Source: CAZVJA01 sp964626885 (GTDB lineage Bacteria > Planctomycetota > Planctomycetia > Planctomycetales > Planctomycetaceae). From it: 64,000 nt of DNA. Each line of letters begins with the position of its first letter. Position 1 is the stretch's first letter. The stretch covers positions 1 through 64,000 of the forward strand of contig CAZVJA010000003.1 in NCBI GenBank assembly GCA_964626885.1. The letters are read 5' to 3'. Shown in pieces: positions 16,157-25,339 of the stretch. The notes beneath the pieces are model-generated. The model was given only the letters and a program-made list of their open reading frames with translations. It was not told the origin of the DNA and ran no database searches. The position numbers and the translations under genes are program-made.

Positions 16157-17521
16157 ATGCTAGACTCTCTGCTCCTGCCCGATCTGCGGCAGATGCTCCA
16201 AGAGAACGATCTCTCGGGACTCCGGGAGTTCTGTACCGTTCTCCATCCCGCCGTCGCCGCCGAAGTGCTGGAAAAACTTTCCAATGAAGATGCCTGGAAA
16301 GTTCTCGCCAACTCCAACCTGGAGCAGCAGGTTGAGATCTTCGAGTTCATCAGCCTCCCGAAGCAAGTGGAGCTTGTCGATAGCGTCGACCGCGCGAGCC
16401 TTTCAAAACTCATCGAAGCGATGTCGGCGGATGACCGAGTCGACCTGTTGGCGCGGATGGATCCCGATCATGTCGAAAGCCTGTTGCCGCTGATCGCCCA
16501 GGCGGAACGAAGCGACATTCGCAAGCTGCTCAGTTACCCGGAAGATAGCGCCGGCTCGATTATGACGACCGAGTACGCTTCGCTGCCCGGAGAGATCACC
16601 GTGGCGGAAGCACTCGATCGGCTGCGCTTACAAGCCCCGAATCGCGAAACGATCTATTACGTGTATCTCGTCGATGAGCAACGTCGTCTGAAGGGAATGA
16701 TTTCGCTCACCGATCTCATATTGGCCCGGCCGGACTGGAAGCTTTCCCGCATCAAGACGAAGGAAACCATCTCCGTCAACGTGAGTGACGACAAGGAACA
16801 GGTGGCGCAGACCCTGGCGAAATACGACTTCATCGCCATCCCCGTCGTCGACGGCGAAGGACACCTCGTCGGAATCGTCACGCACGACGACGTGCTCGAC
16901 GTCGTTATCGAGGAAGCCACGGAAGACGCCATGCGAATGGCAGGTGTGGCGGTTATTCAGGACAATTACTTGGACATTCCGTTCGCGAGCATCTGGGCCA
17001 AACGCTCGGTGTGGCTATCATGCCTCTTCATCGCGGAACTCTTCACGTTCACGGCGATGGCCTATTTCCACAAAGCGATTGATGAGATCACTGTGCTGGC
17101 TCTGCTGGTGCCTCTCTGTATTTCCACGGGAGGCAACTCCGGTTCGCAGGCAGCCACGCTCATCACGCGTGCGATGGCGCTAGGACAAGTCACCCCGCGC
17201 GACTGGTGGCGGGTGCTGCGGCATGAACTTTTGTTAGGTGTGGCACTCGGAGCCACGCTTGGAACGGTCGCATTCTTGCGCGCCGCGATGACACCTGCCT
17301 CTATTCGAGGCGATGCTGATCGCTGGATGCTCGCTCTGACCCTTTCTCAATCCGTCACGACGATTTGCTTGTGGGGAACGCTGGTGGGATCCATGTTGCC
17401 TCTGATTTTCAAAAAACTTGGTTTTGACCCCGGCTATGCTTCGAGTCCCTTTGTGGCGACATTTGTGGATGTGACCGGCATCGTGATTTTTTTCTCGATC
17501 GCCGAGATTTACCTCTTATGA
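16157..17521 (+). CDS. mgtE: Magnesium transporter MgtE
   Basis: 454 residues, typical length. Order of domains: N-terminal superhelical MgtE_N (residues 1-130; LEKLSNEDAWKVLAN), a CBS pair (about 135-260; EDSAGSIMTTEYASLPGEIT and AIPVVDGEGHLVGIVTHDD), a plug helix, and five C-terminal membrane helices (from about 290). The ion-pathway motif PLCISTGGNSGSQAATLI and the ending VTGIVIFFSIAEIYLL are present. It is a Mg2+ channel gated by Mg2+ binding to the cytosolic CBS/N domains. The start lies only 15 bases after a terminator T-run, leaving no room for an M-box riboswitch. It stands with a mechanosensitive channel and CorA downstream. Confidence 0.95.
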   Translation: MLDSLLLPDLRQMLQENDLSGLREFCTVLHPAVAAEVLEKLSNEDAWKVLANSNLEQQVEIFEFISLPKQVELVDSVDRASLSKLIEAMSADDRVDLLARMDPDHVESLLPLIAQAERSDIRKLLSYPEDSAGSIMTTEYASLPGEITVAEALDRLRLQAPNRETIYYVYLVDEQRRLKGMISLTDLILARPDWKLSRIKTKETISVNVSDDKEQVAQTLAKYDFIAIPVVDGEGHLVGIVTHDDVLDVVIEEATEDAMRMAGVAVIQDNYLDIPFASIWAKRSVWLSCLFIAELFTFTAMAYFHKAIDEITVLALLVPLCISTGGNSGSQAATLITRAMALGQVTPRDWWRVLRHELLLGVALGATLGTVAFLRAAMTPASIRGDADRWMLALTLSQSVTTICLWGTLVGSMLPLIFKKLGFDPGYASSPFVATFVDVTGIVIFFSIAEIYLL

Positions 17522-17738
17522 CCGTCGCTCCCTTCCCCCGCGCGAGTTGAAAGTATCATGACAAGCCTACCCTCGACATGGCGCATGCCGCTTTAAGTCG
17601 ATAGAGCCATTGCGAAGGAAGACGCATCGGTGAATCGCCTTCGCGCGAACTGCCATACACATTAGACTTCGAACTTCTCGAATCGTGGGGACGCGTCATG
17701 GAACGTCGTCTCGTTTGTTCTCACGGAGGTGTGCGGCA

Positions 17739-20700
17739 ATGTTCGTTCCAGGCATCGAGCACCCTGGACTCAACTCCCGCAGAGACTTGCTCGGGGCGCC
17801 ACTGCTGTTGGCTGCCTTCGTGATCGTTCTGTTAACCTGCTCTGGCCGCGCGGAGGCTCAAGAGCCTGGCGTTTCGCCGCGTACAGACACCGAGCTCACG
17901 CCGGAGTCGATCGCCGAACGGAAGAAACAGATCGAGGAGATGAAAGACCTCGACGATGCTCTCCGGACGCGCATCCTCGAGATGTATCGTCAGGCGGCCG
18001 ATTCGCTGAAACGATCGCAGGATTTCGCATCGAGAGCCGCGGAATACAAGAAGCAGACGTCCGCCGTTCAAGAGAGAGCGACCGCCACGAAGGCGGAGCT
18101 TGTTTCTCTCAAGTCCCAGCCGGAACCGGAATTGCCGCCGGAAGCCTCGCCGCTGCCAACCTTCGAGCAGGAACTTGCCAAGCATCAGTCGGAGCTGGAC
18201 GCGCGCCGAAAAACTCTCGCGGAGTTGGAGGCGGAACCGAGTCGGCGTGCGAACCGCCGCAAAGAGATTCGCGCGCTCCTCGTGTCGTCGCCGGACCGCA
18301 TCGCCGAGATCGCCAAGCAACTTGAAGCTCCTCCTCCGGCCGAGGAATCGCCGCAACTGACACTGGCACGCCGGACGGAGTTGGCCGCACGCCGCCAGGC
18401 GCTCCAGCGCGAACCGGCGGCTCTGGAGAACGAAATCGCCTTGTACGACGCCGAAGATGCGGCGGATTTGACCAGCATGCGAAGCGACCTGTTTTCCCAG
18501 CAGATCGAAAAGCTGGAAAAACAGGTGAAGAGGCTCACCGACACCGTCAACGAGCGCAGACGCATCGAACGTGAACGGGCCGTCGCGGCCGCACGCCGGC
18601 AGCAGGAGGAAGTGAACCATCCCCTGCTCCGCGCGTATGCGGAGTCAAACACCGCATTGGCCCAGGAAGCGTTGTCCTTAACTCCCAAAATTGAACTTAC
18701 CGGCCGCCGATTGAAGGAAACCGAAGAGAAGACCAAAGCGCTCAACAACGATTTCAAGCAGACCAAAGACAAGGTCGATTCCATAGGCCTGACCTGGGCG
18801 GTCGGTTTGTTATTGCGAAAGCAACGCCCCGACATCCATGACTATCGCAGACCTTCGAATGATCAATCCGACGAGATCGACGACATCCAGTTCCGCCTTT
18901 TCGAGCTGTACGACGAGCGGGCTCAGGTCAGCAATATCGAGCCAAAAATACAGGAAATACAACAGCACCCTTATGCGCTCGAGCTGAACGAAGACGAGGA
19001 GAAAAACCTTGAGCAAGCGGCCCGCGATATTCTCCAACGTCGCCGCGAGTACCTGGATGCCGCAATCCGCGGCTACAACGATTATTTCAATAATCTGCTT
19101 AGCCTGGAAATCAAATATCAGTCACTGTTGAAGGAAGTCGAGGAATACGCCCACTATGTCGATGAACGCGTCCTCTGGATTCGCAGTACGAAGTGGCTCA
19201 GCCCTTCCGAAATGCGGCGCGACCGTTCGCTTGCACAAATTGCAGACAGGGAGAGCTGGAGGAGCGTGGGGGCACTTTTGATTTCCGACGTGCGGCAGAA
19301 CCCCATTCCATTCTGTTCCGCGTTATTGTTGTTCGGTGCGTTGGGGTATTACCGCACTCGATTTCGCCGCGAACTGAAAGACATTGGAGTTCAGGCCCAG
19401 CGTGGAACGTACACCCGTTTCGCGCCGACGGCCAGAGCCGTGCTCCTTACCGCGATTATCTCGCTGTTCGGTCCCGGAATCGTCTGGTATCTCGCCTGGC
19501 GGATGAAGGAAGCTTCGCAGGGGGGCGTTTTCGCCGATGCCGTCGCACAGGGTCTTCGGGCCGTCGCGGCTGTGTATCTGCCGTTGGAGTTCCTTCGACA
19601 AAGTTGCAGGAATGACGGATTGGCTGAGGCGCATTTTGGCTGGTCGCTGGCTTTAATCCGATTGCTCAGACGACGAACCCGTTGGCTGATGATCCCCGCG
19701 CTGCCGCTGCTGTTTGTAACCGTTCTACTAAATACGGAGCAGCGCGAGCAGGGCAACGACACCCTGGAACGCATCGCGTTCATTTTCGTGATGATCGCCA
19801 TTGCGGTCTTTATCCGGGGAATTTTGCATCCTACCAGCGGGTTGTTCGGAGAGGTTGTCTCCTACAAACGGGGCGGCTGGTTCGATCGTCTCAAATCCTT
19901 GTGGCAATGGCTGGGGATGTTGATTCCGATCGCGATCTCCGTACTGGCCTTCGCGGGATATTATTATTCCGCCCGGCAGCTCGCGTGGCGACTCGCCCTC
20001 ACCTGTTTTCTTTTGGCCGGCTGCGTGTATTTGCGAGCGTTCCTGCTCAGGTTGCTGCTGGTGCACCGTCGTCGGTTGAGCATGCAGCAAGCGCGCCAGC
20101 GCCGTGCCGCGGCGGAGGAACGCGCCACGTCCGGGGAGGCCGCCTCGTCCGCTCCCCCGCTCGTCGCCACTGAAGATTCCAAGGGGGCGGATCTGGCGGT
20201 TCTAAGCTCACAGACGCAGCGGTTGCTCACCGTCGCGACAACAACCGTGGTGCTGGTCGGGTTCTGGTGGATTTGGATCGACATGCTCCCGGCACTGAAC
20301 ATCCTCGACCGCTGGACGTTGTGGACCACGGTCGTGGAAGACACTCAGCAAGTATCAACTTCGCCGGGGCAGACGTCGGTTCAGGTCGTCGAGAAAATGG
20401 AGCCGATCACCGTTGCGAACCTGTTCGCCGCGCTGTTCATTGCCGTGATCACCGTGCTCGCAGCGCGAAATATACCTGGGCTGCTGGAAATTACACTGTT
20501 GCAGCGGCTGCCGCTCGATGCCGCCGCCCGCTACGCCGTGACGACCATCGCCCGATACGTCATCGTACTGGCAGGCGTTGTTTTTGTCAGCGGCACGATC
20601 GGTATCGGGTGGTCGGAGATCCAATGGCTGGCGACCGCGTTGACATTCGGCCTGGCGTTCGGCTTGCAGGAGATTTTCGCCAATTTCGTGGCGGGCTTGA

Positions 20701-21269
20701 TCATCCTGTTCGAGCGGCCGATCCGCGTCGGAGACGTGGTGACCATCGGCGATGTTTCCGGCATCGTGTCGCGGATACGCATCCGCGCGACGACGATCAC
20801 AAATTGGGATAAGCAGGAATACATCGTCCCCAACAAGGAGTTCATCACGGGGCGACTCTTGAACTGGACCCTTTCAGACACGACAAACCGCATCGTCTTG
20901 CAGGTCGGTGTGGCCTACGGGTCCGATACCGCGCTTGCACGAAAATTGCTGTTGGAATCCGCCGACGAGCATCCGTTGATCCTCAAGGAACCGAAACCCA
21001 CCGCGACGTTTGACGCGTTCGGCGACAGCGCACTGAATTTCACCTTGCGGGTCTATCTGCCGGAAGTACCCATTCGGCTTGATGTCGTCAACGACCTGCA
21101 CGCCGCCGTCGACCAAAAGTTCCGCGCCGCGGGGATTGAAATCGCCTTCCCACAACGCGATATTCATATTCGCTCGGCCGCCGGAATGGTCGTCGGACCG
21201 GCACCCAGCGAGGTGAACGCTTCGATCACAAATCCCGCGGAATCAAACCATGTCGCGAAAGAAACGTGA
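17739..21269 (+). CDS. Large MscS-family mechanosensitive channel (MscK/MscM-like)
   Basis: 1176 residues from the ATG at 17739, chosen because GGAGG lies about 10 bases upstream; a GTG at 17685 would extend it. A signal peptide (APLLLAAFVIVLLTCSGRAEA) is followed by about 450 residues of coiled coil (LEKQVKRLTDTVNERRRIE and others) in the periplasm. After that come about ten membrane helices and a C-terminal MscS domain. The pore helix TFGLAFGLQEIFANFVAG and the beta domain FERPIRVGDVVTIGDVSGIV are clear. It opens on membrane tension to release solutes after osmotic downshift. Length and order match Escherichia coli MscK and MscM (about 1100 residues). The last 20 bases overlap corA. Confidence 0.93.
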   Translation: MFVPGIEHPGLNSRRDLLGAPLLLAAFVIVLLTCSGRAEAQEPGVSPRTDTELTPESIAERKKQIEEMKDLDDALRTRILEMYRQAADSLKRSQDFASRAAEYKKQTSAVQERATATKAELVSLKSQPEPELPPEASPLPTFEQELAKHQSELDARRKTLAELEAEPSRRANRRKEIRALLVSSPDRIAEIAKQLEAPPPAEESPQLTLARRTELAARRQALQREPAALENEIALYDAEDAADLTSMRSDLFSQQIEKLEKQVKRLTDTVNERRRIERERAVAAARRQQEEVNHPLLRAYAESNTALAQEALSLTPKIELTGRRLKETEEKTKALNNDFKQTKDKVDSIGLTWAVGLLLRKQRPDIHDYRRPSNDQSDEIDDIQFRLFELYDERAQVSNIEPKIQEIQQHPYALELNEDEEKNLEQAARDILQRRREYLDAAIRGYNDYFNNLLSLEIKYQSLLKEVEEYAHYVDERVLWIRSTKWLSPSEMRRDRSLAQIADRESWRSVGALLISDVRQNPIPFCSALLLFGALGYYRTRFRRELKDIGVQAQRGTYTRFAPTARAVLLTAIISLFGPGIVWYLAWRMKEASQGGVFADAVAQGLRAVAAVYLPLEFLRQSCRNDGLAEAHFGWSLALIRLLRRRTRWLMIPALPLLFVTVLLNTEQREQGNDTLERIAFIFVMIAIAVFIRGILHPTSGLFGEVVSYKRGGWFDRLKSLWQWLGMLIPIAISVLAFAGYYYSARQLAWRLALTCFLLAGCVYLRAFLLRLLLVHRRRLSMQQARQRRAAAEERATSGEAASSAPPLVATEDSKGADLAVLSSQTQRLLTVATTTVVLVGFWWIWIDMLPALNILDRWTLWTTVVEDTQQVSTSPGQTSVQVVEKMEPITVANLFAALFIAVITVLAARNIPGLLEITLLQRLPLDAAARYAVTTIARYVIVLAGVVFVSGTIGIGWSEIQWLATALTFGLAFGLQEIFANFVAGLIILFERPIRVGDVVTIGDVSGIVSRIRIRATTITNWDKQEYIVPNKEFITGRLLNWTLSDTTNRIVLQVGVAYGSDTALARKLLLESADEHPLILKEPKPTATFDAFGDSALNFTLRVYLPEVPIRLDVVNDLHAAVDQKFRAAGIEIAFPQRDIHIRSAAGMVVGPAPSEVNASITNPAESNHVAKET

Positions 21270-22350
21270 GCGGAAGCGTCGCAAGCACTGGTTCAAACGC
21301 CAAGTGCATCCGAAGACAATGCCCGGTGCCGTGCACGCCGCCCCGGAAGCCCGGCCGCTATCGATTCACGTCATTGCGTACGACACCGACGGCATCGAGG
21401 AGCACAGGGGGGTCGATGCCGCTCGTCTTCGCACCCTGATTGGTCGCCATCGCGTCACCTGGGTGAACGTCGAAGGGCTCGGCGACCCCAACGCCATCGA
21501 GGAGATCGGCAAGCTGTTCGGTCTGCACGCATTGGCCCTCGAGGACGTCGTGCACGTACACCAGCGGGCGAAAGTCGAGGACTACCAGAACCACCTCTAC
21601 ATCACATCTCGCATGGTTTCATTCAAGGAACATCTTGAAACCGAACAGATCAGCATCTTCCTCGGCGATAACTTCGTCGTCTCCTTCTTGGAGGATCCGG
21701 GAGATTGTTTCGACTCCTTGCGCGACCGGCTGAGACGAGCGCGGGGACGCACCAGAACTCTGGGGCCCGATTATCTGGCTTATGCCATTCTTGATGCCGT
21801 GATTGATTCCTATTTCCCGGTTCTTGACGCCGCCGATCAGAAGCTGAATGAACTGGACGACCAGATCGCGGAAGGCGCGGGGCATGGCGCTATTTCTCCG
21901 CTGCACGAAATTCGCAACGAACTGAGGCTACTCCGGCGGTCTATCGGCCCGCATCGCGAGGCGATCAACGAACTTCTTCGCGATCATCATCCGCTCATCG
22001 GGCCAGAGACGCGCATCCACCTGCGCGACTGCTACGATCACACCGTGCAGATTATCGACGCAACCGACATCTACCGCGAAATGTGCAACGACATGCGCGA
22101 CTTCCATGTTTCCATGCTGAGCATCCGCACCAATGATATTATGAAAGTGCTCACGATTATCTCGACGATCTTCATCCCGCTGGGGTTCGTCGCCGGCGTT
22201 TACGGCATGAACTTCAATACGGACTCTTCCCCATGGAACATGCCCGAGCTGAAATGGTTTTACGGCTACCCGTTCGCTTTGGGATTAATGGGGGCGATCG
22301 TCGTCGGCCTGCTGTTTTTCATCTGGCGAAAGGGCTGGCTGCACAAGTGA
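21250..22350 (+). CDS. corA: CorA-family Mg2+/Co2+ transporter
   Basis: 366 residues. It ends in two membrane helices; the first finishes in the selectivity motif YGMNF (GVYGMNFNTDSSPWNMPELKW continues as the loop). The cytosolic funnel domain is acidic and helical. A basic N-terminal tail (SRKKRERKRRKHWFKRQ) precedes it. The start overlaps the MscS gene by 20 bases in a different frame, so translation is probably coupled. Together with MgtE upstream, two different Mg2+ channel families lie within 6 kb. Substrate range (Mg2+, Co2+, Ni2+ or Zn2+ efflux) cannot be told from sequence. Confidence 0.93.
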   Translation: MSRKKRERKRRKHWFKRQVHPKTMPGAVHAAPEARPLSIHVIAYDTDGIEEHRGVDAARLRTLIGRHRVTWVNVEGLGDPNAIEEIGKLFGLHALALEDVVHVHQRAKVEDYQNHLYITSRMVSFKEHLETEQISIFLGDNFVVSFLEDPGDCFDSLRDRLRRARGRTRTLGPDYLAYAILDAVIDSYFPVLDAADQKLNELDDQIAEGAGHGAISPLHEIRNELRLLRRSIGPHREAINELLRDHHPLIGPETRIHLRDCYDHTVQIIDATDIYREMCNDMRDFHVSMLSIRTNDIMKVLTIISTIFIPLGFVAGVYGMNFNTDSSPWNMPELKWFYGYPFALGLMGAIVVGLLFFIWRKGWLHK

Positions 22351-22424
22351 ACTGCTCGCGAGCGCATGACCAGCCCGATATGCTCTCGTCGACTTAAGCC
22401 TGCAATGCGGTGTTCACCGAGTTG

Positions 22425-24206
22425 TCAGCGCTGTGACACGTCGATTCCCATCATCCGCATCAGTTCGATGGCGTTGCTGCGTTGCACGATTCCCGCCCGA
22501 ATACGGTAGTCGAACGTCATTTGCCCGTTCTCGACATGGTCTTCAAAGTGCAGGTTCACCGCGGGTGCGCCGAGACTATCAGCAAGTTTTGTCATCGCCA
22601 GGTCATGGGTTGTCACCAAACCAATCGCGTCTCTCTGCACGAGAGTTTGCAGCACGGCTTCGGCTCCCAGGCATCGATCGTGCGAGTTCGTTCCTTGCAG
22701 CAATTCGTCGAGCAGGAACAGCAAGGGCGGCGAGTCTCCCGCCAGTTTGACCACCGTCTGCAACCGCCGGAGGGATGTGTAAAACAAGGAGCGGTGATCT
22801 TGCAACGAGTCGATCACCCGCATGACGGTACCGAGACGCAACGGCGTCAATCGTAGTTTTTCCGCCCGGACCGGCGCACCAGCCAATGCAAGAATCGTGT
22901 TTGTACCCACCGTCCGCAACATCGTGCTCTTTCCCGACATATTCGATCCACTGATGATCGCCACGCGGGTACTCTTGCTGAGTGAGAGATCGTTTCGCAC
23001 CGCTTCTTTCTCGGGAAGAAGCGGATGGGCCAGCCCGGTCCCCTCAAAGCAGGCATCCCCGTCGATCAGTTCCGGTAACTTGTCGTCCGGATGTTCCCAG
23101 GCGTGGTTTGCCAGCGACAGCAGTGCCTCCAGTTCGCCCACGGATGACAACCACACCACGACCGACGGTCCGATGCCGCCGCGCCAGCATTCGATTGCAT
23201 GGACGAGATGCACCGGCAGGCAGAGCAAAAATCCCAACGGTGCGAAAAACTGGTTCTTTAAACAGTTGTCGAGATAACCGATCAATTGCTGCAATCGCGC
23301 CACATGCCACGAAGGAGGGCGCCCTTCGGTCCGTAAACGATCGTGGAGTTCGCAAAGCGAGCGATCCTGGAATTTCTCGCTCTCCAGCACAGCGAGCACT
23401 TGTGAAAGAATTTCCAGCCCCGAAGCCGCCTCGTCAGCTGTAACCGCCAGCGCGCGAATCCGACGGCCGATGGAAAAGAGAATGGCCCACTGAATTAACA
23501 ACACCATCAAGGGAACGGATAGCCCCCAATATCGAATCAGCAATCCACCGATCGCGACAATGGATGCGGTCGCCGTAACACCCGCGAGCAGGCGCAGCCC
23601 CGGACTGATCGGCTCGGCCGGTTTCTCGCACCAGCGGCGCAACCGATTCTGATCTAATAAGTCGTGCACTTCCGCATCGAGGAGCGCCAGTTTCTCGCGG
23701 AGTTCCAGTTTCTGACGAAGTTCGCCGATCGCCCCATGCCGTGACCGAATTGTCTCGACCGAGGAGGGATTCAATAGCCAATCGGCGAGTGCATCTTCAC
23801 CCAGGCGCGTCCGAGCCCGGCAGAGCAGCTGAAACAATGATCCGCCGCCGAACAGGTCAAGATCCGAAGCGAAGGGATGTTCGACGTCGAGGTACCGCCC
23901 CCCAGTCGTGCCAACCCCCATCCAGCGCCCCTCCAGGCGGGCAATCGCTGCTGTGTAGTACGCTGCGGCACGACGCGCGCGATCCAGACGGCGGAGCACT
24001 CTTCCATGCATCAACACCAACCCGACAAACACCGCGACGAACGGCAGAACGAGCAATGCCGAGAGATCTTCCGAAATGAGCGCAATCCCAAGAACGGTCA
24101 GTCCCGAGATGAAGGTGATGCCGCGCGCGGTCGAAAGCCGACCATCAAGCCGTGAGCACTGCTCGACGTCTCGTTGAAAGTCCGACAGGCGCCGCTGATA
24201 TTCCAC
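22425..24206 (-). CDS. Membrane-anchored MutS-family ATPase
   Basis: 593 residues from a GTG at 24206. The C-terminal domain is a MutS domain V: P-loop ISGSNMSGKSTML, signature around SLQDHRSLFYTSLRRLQ, Walker B LLFLLDELLQGTNSHDR, and VTTHDLAMTKLAD. The mismatch-binding domain (FxE motif) and connector domain are absent. Instead, four membrane helices are predicted: two near residues 28-70 (LTVLGIALISEDLSALLVLPF) and two near 205-250 (ATASIVAIGGLLIRYWGLSV). Related MutS-like proteins with membrane segments occur in several phyla; their role is not established. In-frame codons upstream of the GTG also look coding (a Pro/Ala/Ser-rich stretch) but carry no better start. Probably not classical mismatch repair. 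Confidence 0.85.
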   Translation of the reverse strand: MEYQRRLSDFQRDVEQCSRLDGRLSTARGITFISGLTVLGIALISEDLSALLVLPFVAVFVGLVLMHGRVLRRLDRARRAAAYYTAAIARLEGRWMGVGTTGGRYLDVEHPFASDLDLFGGGSLFQLLCRARTRLGEDALADWLLNPSSVETIRSRHGAIGELRQKLELREKLALLDAEVHDLLDQNRLRRWCEKPAEPISPGLRLLAGVTATASIVAIGGLLIRYWGLSVPLMVLLIQWAILFSIGRRIRALAVTADEAASGLEILSQVLAVLESEKFQDRSLCELHDRLRTEGRPPSWHVARLQQLIGYLDNCLKNQFFAPLGFLLCLPVHLVHAIECWRGGIGPSVVVWLSSVGELEALLSLANHAWEHPDDKLPELIDGDACFEGTGLAHPLLPEKEAVRNDLSLSKSTRVAIISGSNMSGKSTMLRTVGTNTILALAGAPVRAEKLRLTPLRLGTVMRVIDSLQDHRSLFYTSLRRLQTVVKLAGDSPPLLFLLDELLQGTNSHDRCLGAEAVLQTLVQRDAIGLVTTHDLAMTKLADSLGAPAVNLHFEDHVENGQMTFDYRIRAGIVQRSNAIELMRMMGIDVSQR

Positions 24207-24301
24207 GTGCGGGGAAGTCGACGCTGAGGCGGCGGCGCTCAGCGACTTGTCGGGACGCGGGGGCTCGGCGGGCAGATTCAGTTCTCCGAATGGAATACCC
24301 G

Positions 24302-25231
24302 TTACGCGGACTGCAACTCGTCGCGGACTCGTTCGAGCAGCGCCTTCGTCGCATCGACCCCCTCTTTTTCGCCAAGTTTTTGGCCTTCGTACTCGATGCC
24401 GACAAACCCACGATACCCGGCTGCAAGCACGATCTTCAGCATCCGACGATAATCGGTGCCGGTTTCGTTCCCTTGGCCGTCAAAGTCGTGAGACTTTGCA
24501 CTGACCCCCTTAGCGAACGGCATCATTTCCTCGACCCCCTTGTAGCGGTCGTAGGTCTTGCCGTCCCCCAGATTGAAATTGCCGAAATCAGGCAATGTCC
24601 CGCAACGGGGATGATCGACCTGCTTGATGACAGACGACAGCCACGCGCCATTGGACGACAACCCGCCGTGGTTTTCAACGATCACATTGATGTCGTGCGT
24701 CGCTCCGAACTCCGTCAAGCGCCGTAACCCGTCGGCGGCGAGTTTCCTCTGCTCGTCGTAGGTGCCGCTGCTGCGGGCATTCACACGGATTGAGTGGCAG
24801 CCGAGATATTTGGCCGCCTCGACCCACTTGTGATGATTCTCCACCGCTTCAGCCCGCTTCTTCTCGCCGGGATCTCCCCGGTGCCCCTCGTTGTCGATCA
24901 TGATCAGCAGGCTCTTGACCCCCTCCCCCTCAGCGCGCTTGTTCATTTCCGCCAAGTAATCCTGGTCGCGGGCTTTGTCCTTGAAGAACTGGTTCACGTA
25001 CTCGAGTCCTTCAATGCCGTGCACCTGCTTCGCAACCCGCGCGAAATCGAGGTTGTTCATCTTTCCGGCGAAGAGGGACCGATGGTAAGACCATTGCGCC
25101 AGCGAAATCTCGAACAGCGGCTTTTTCTCCGCCGCAAACACGGACCGGCCAATAAGCGGAACGGTGCCCGCAGCAACGAGCATCTGTGCCGAGGATCTCA
25201 GGAATTGACGTCGAGATGCGGATGTCAGCAT
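24302..25231 (-). CDS. Tat-exported sugar phosphate isomerase/epimerase-like TIM barrel
   Basis: 309 residues. The N-terminus SRRQFLRSSAQMLVAAGTVP is a twin-arginine signal, ending near VFAAEKK. The rest resembles the AP endonuclease 2/xylose isomerase-like TIM barrel (hydroxypyruvate isomerase relatives): HSIRVNARSSG, INVIVENHGGLSSNGAWL, GTLPDFGNFN and FVGIEYEGQKLGE. Metal-binding Glu, His and Asp lie in these motifs. Planctomycetes have many such exported barrels, thought to act on sugars from polysaccharides. The substrate is unknown. The gene lies just upstream of the MutS-like gene on the same strand, with about 95 bases between them. Confidence 0.85.
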   Translation of the reverse strand: MLTSASRRQFLRSSAQMLVAAGTVPLIGRSVFAAEKKPLFEISLAQWSYHRSLFAGKMNNLDFARVAKQVHGIEGLEYVNQFFKDKARDQDYLAEMNKRAEGEGVKSLLIMIDNEGHRGDPGEKKRAEAVENHHKWVEAAKYLGCHSIRVNARSSGTYDEQRKLAADGLRRLTEFGATHDINVIVENHGGLSSNGAWLSSVIKQVDHPRCGTLPDFGNFNLGDGKTYDRYKGVEEMMPFAKGVSAKSHDFDGQGNETGTDYRRMLKIVLAAGYRGFVGIEYEGQKLGEKEGVDATKALLERVRDELQSA

Positions 25232-25339
25232 GATGAACGATCCCTTTCAACAAACAGGCGGGGATGCTCGAAAGTTATAGCGATCGATTGAGGAAGTCGG
25301 CTGTCGAAAGATCGATTATACGCCGCGCGACCGGGCACC

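Noticed and set aside
17832..18620. Long minus-strand frame (262 codons) inside the MscS gene
   Set aside because: It lies wholly antisense to a well-supported gene and its product is Arg/Leu/Phe-rich without any family motif, as expected for a GC-rich shadow frame.
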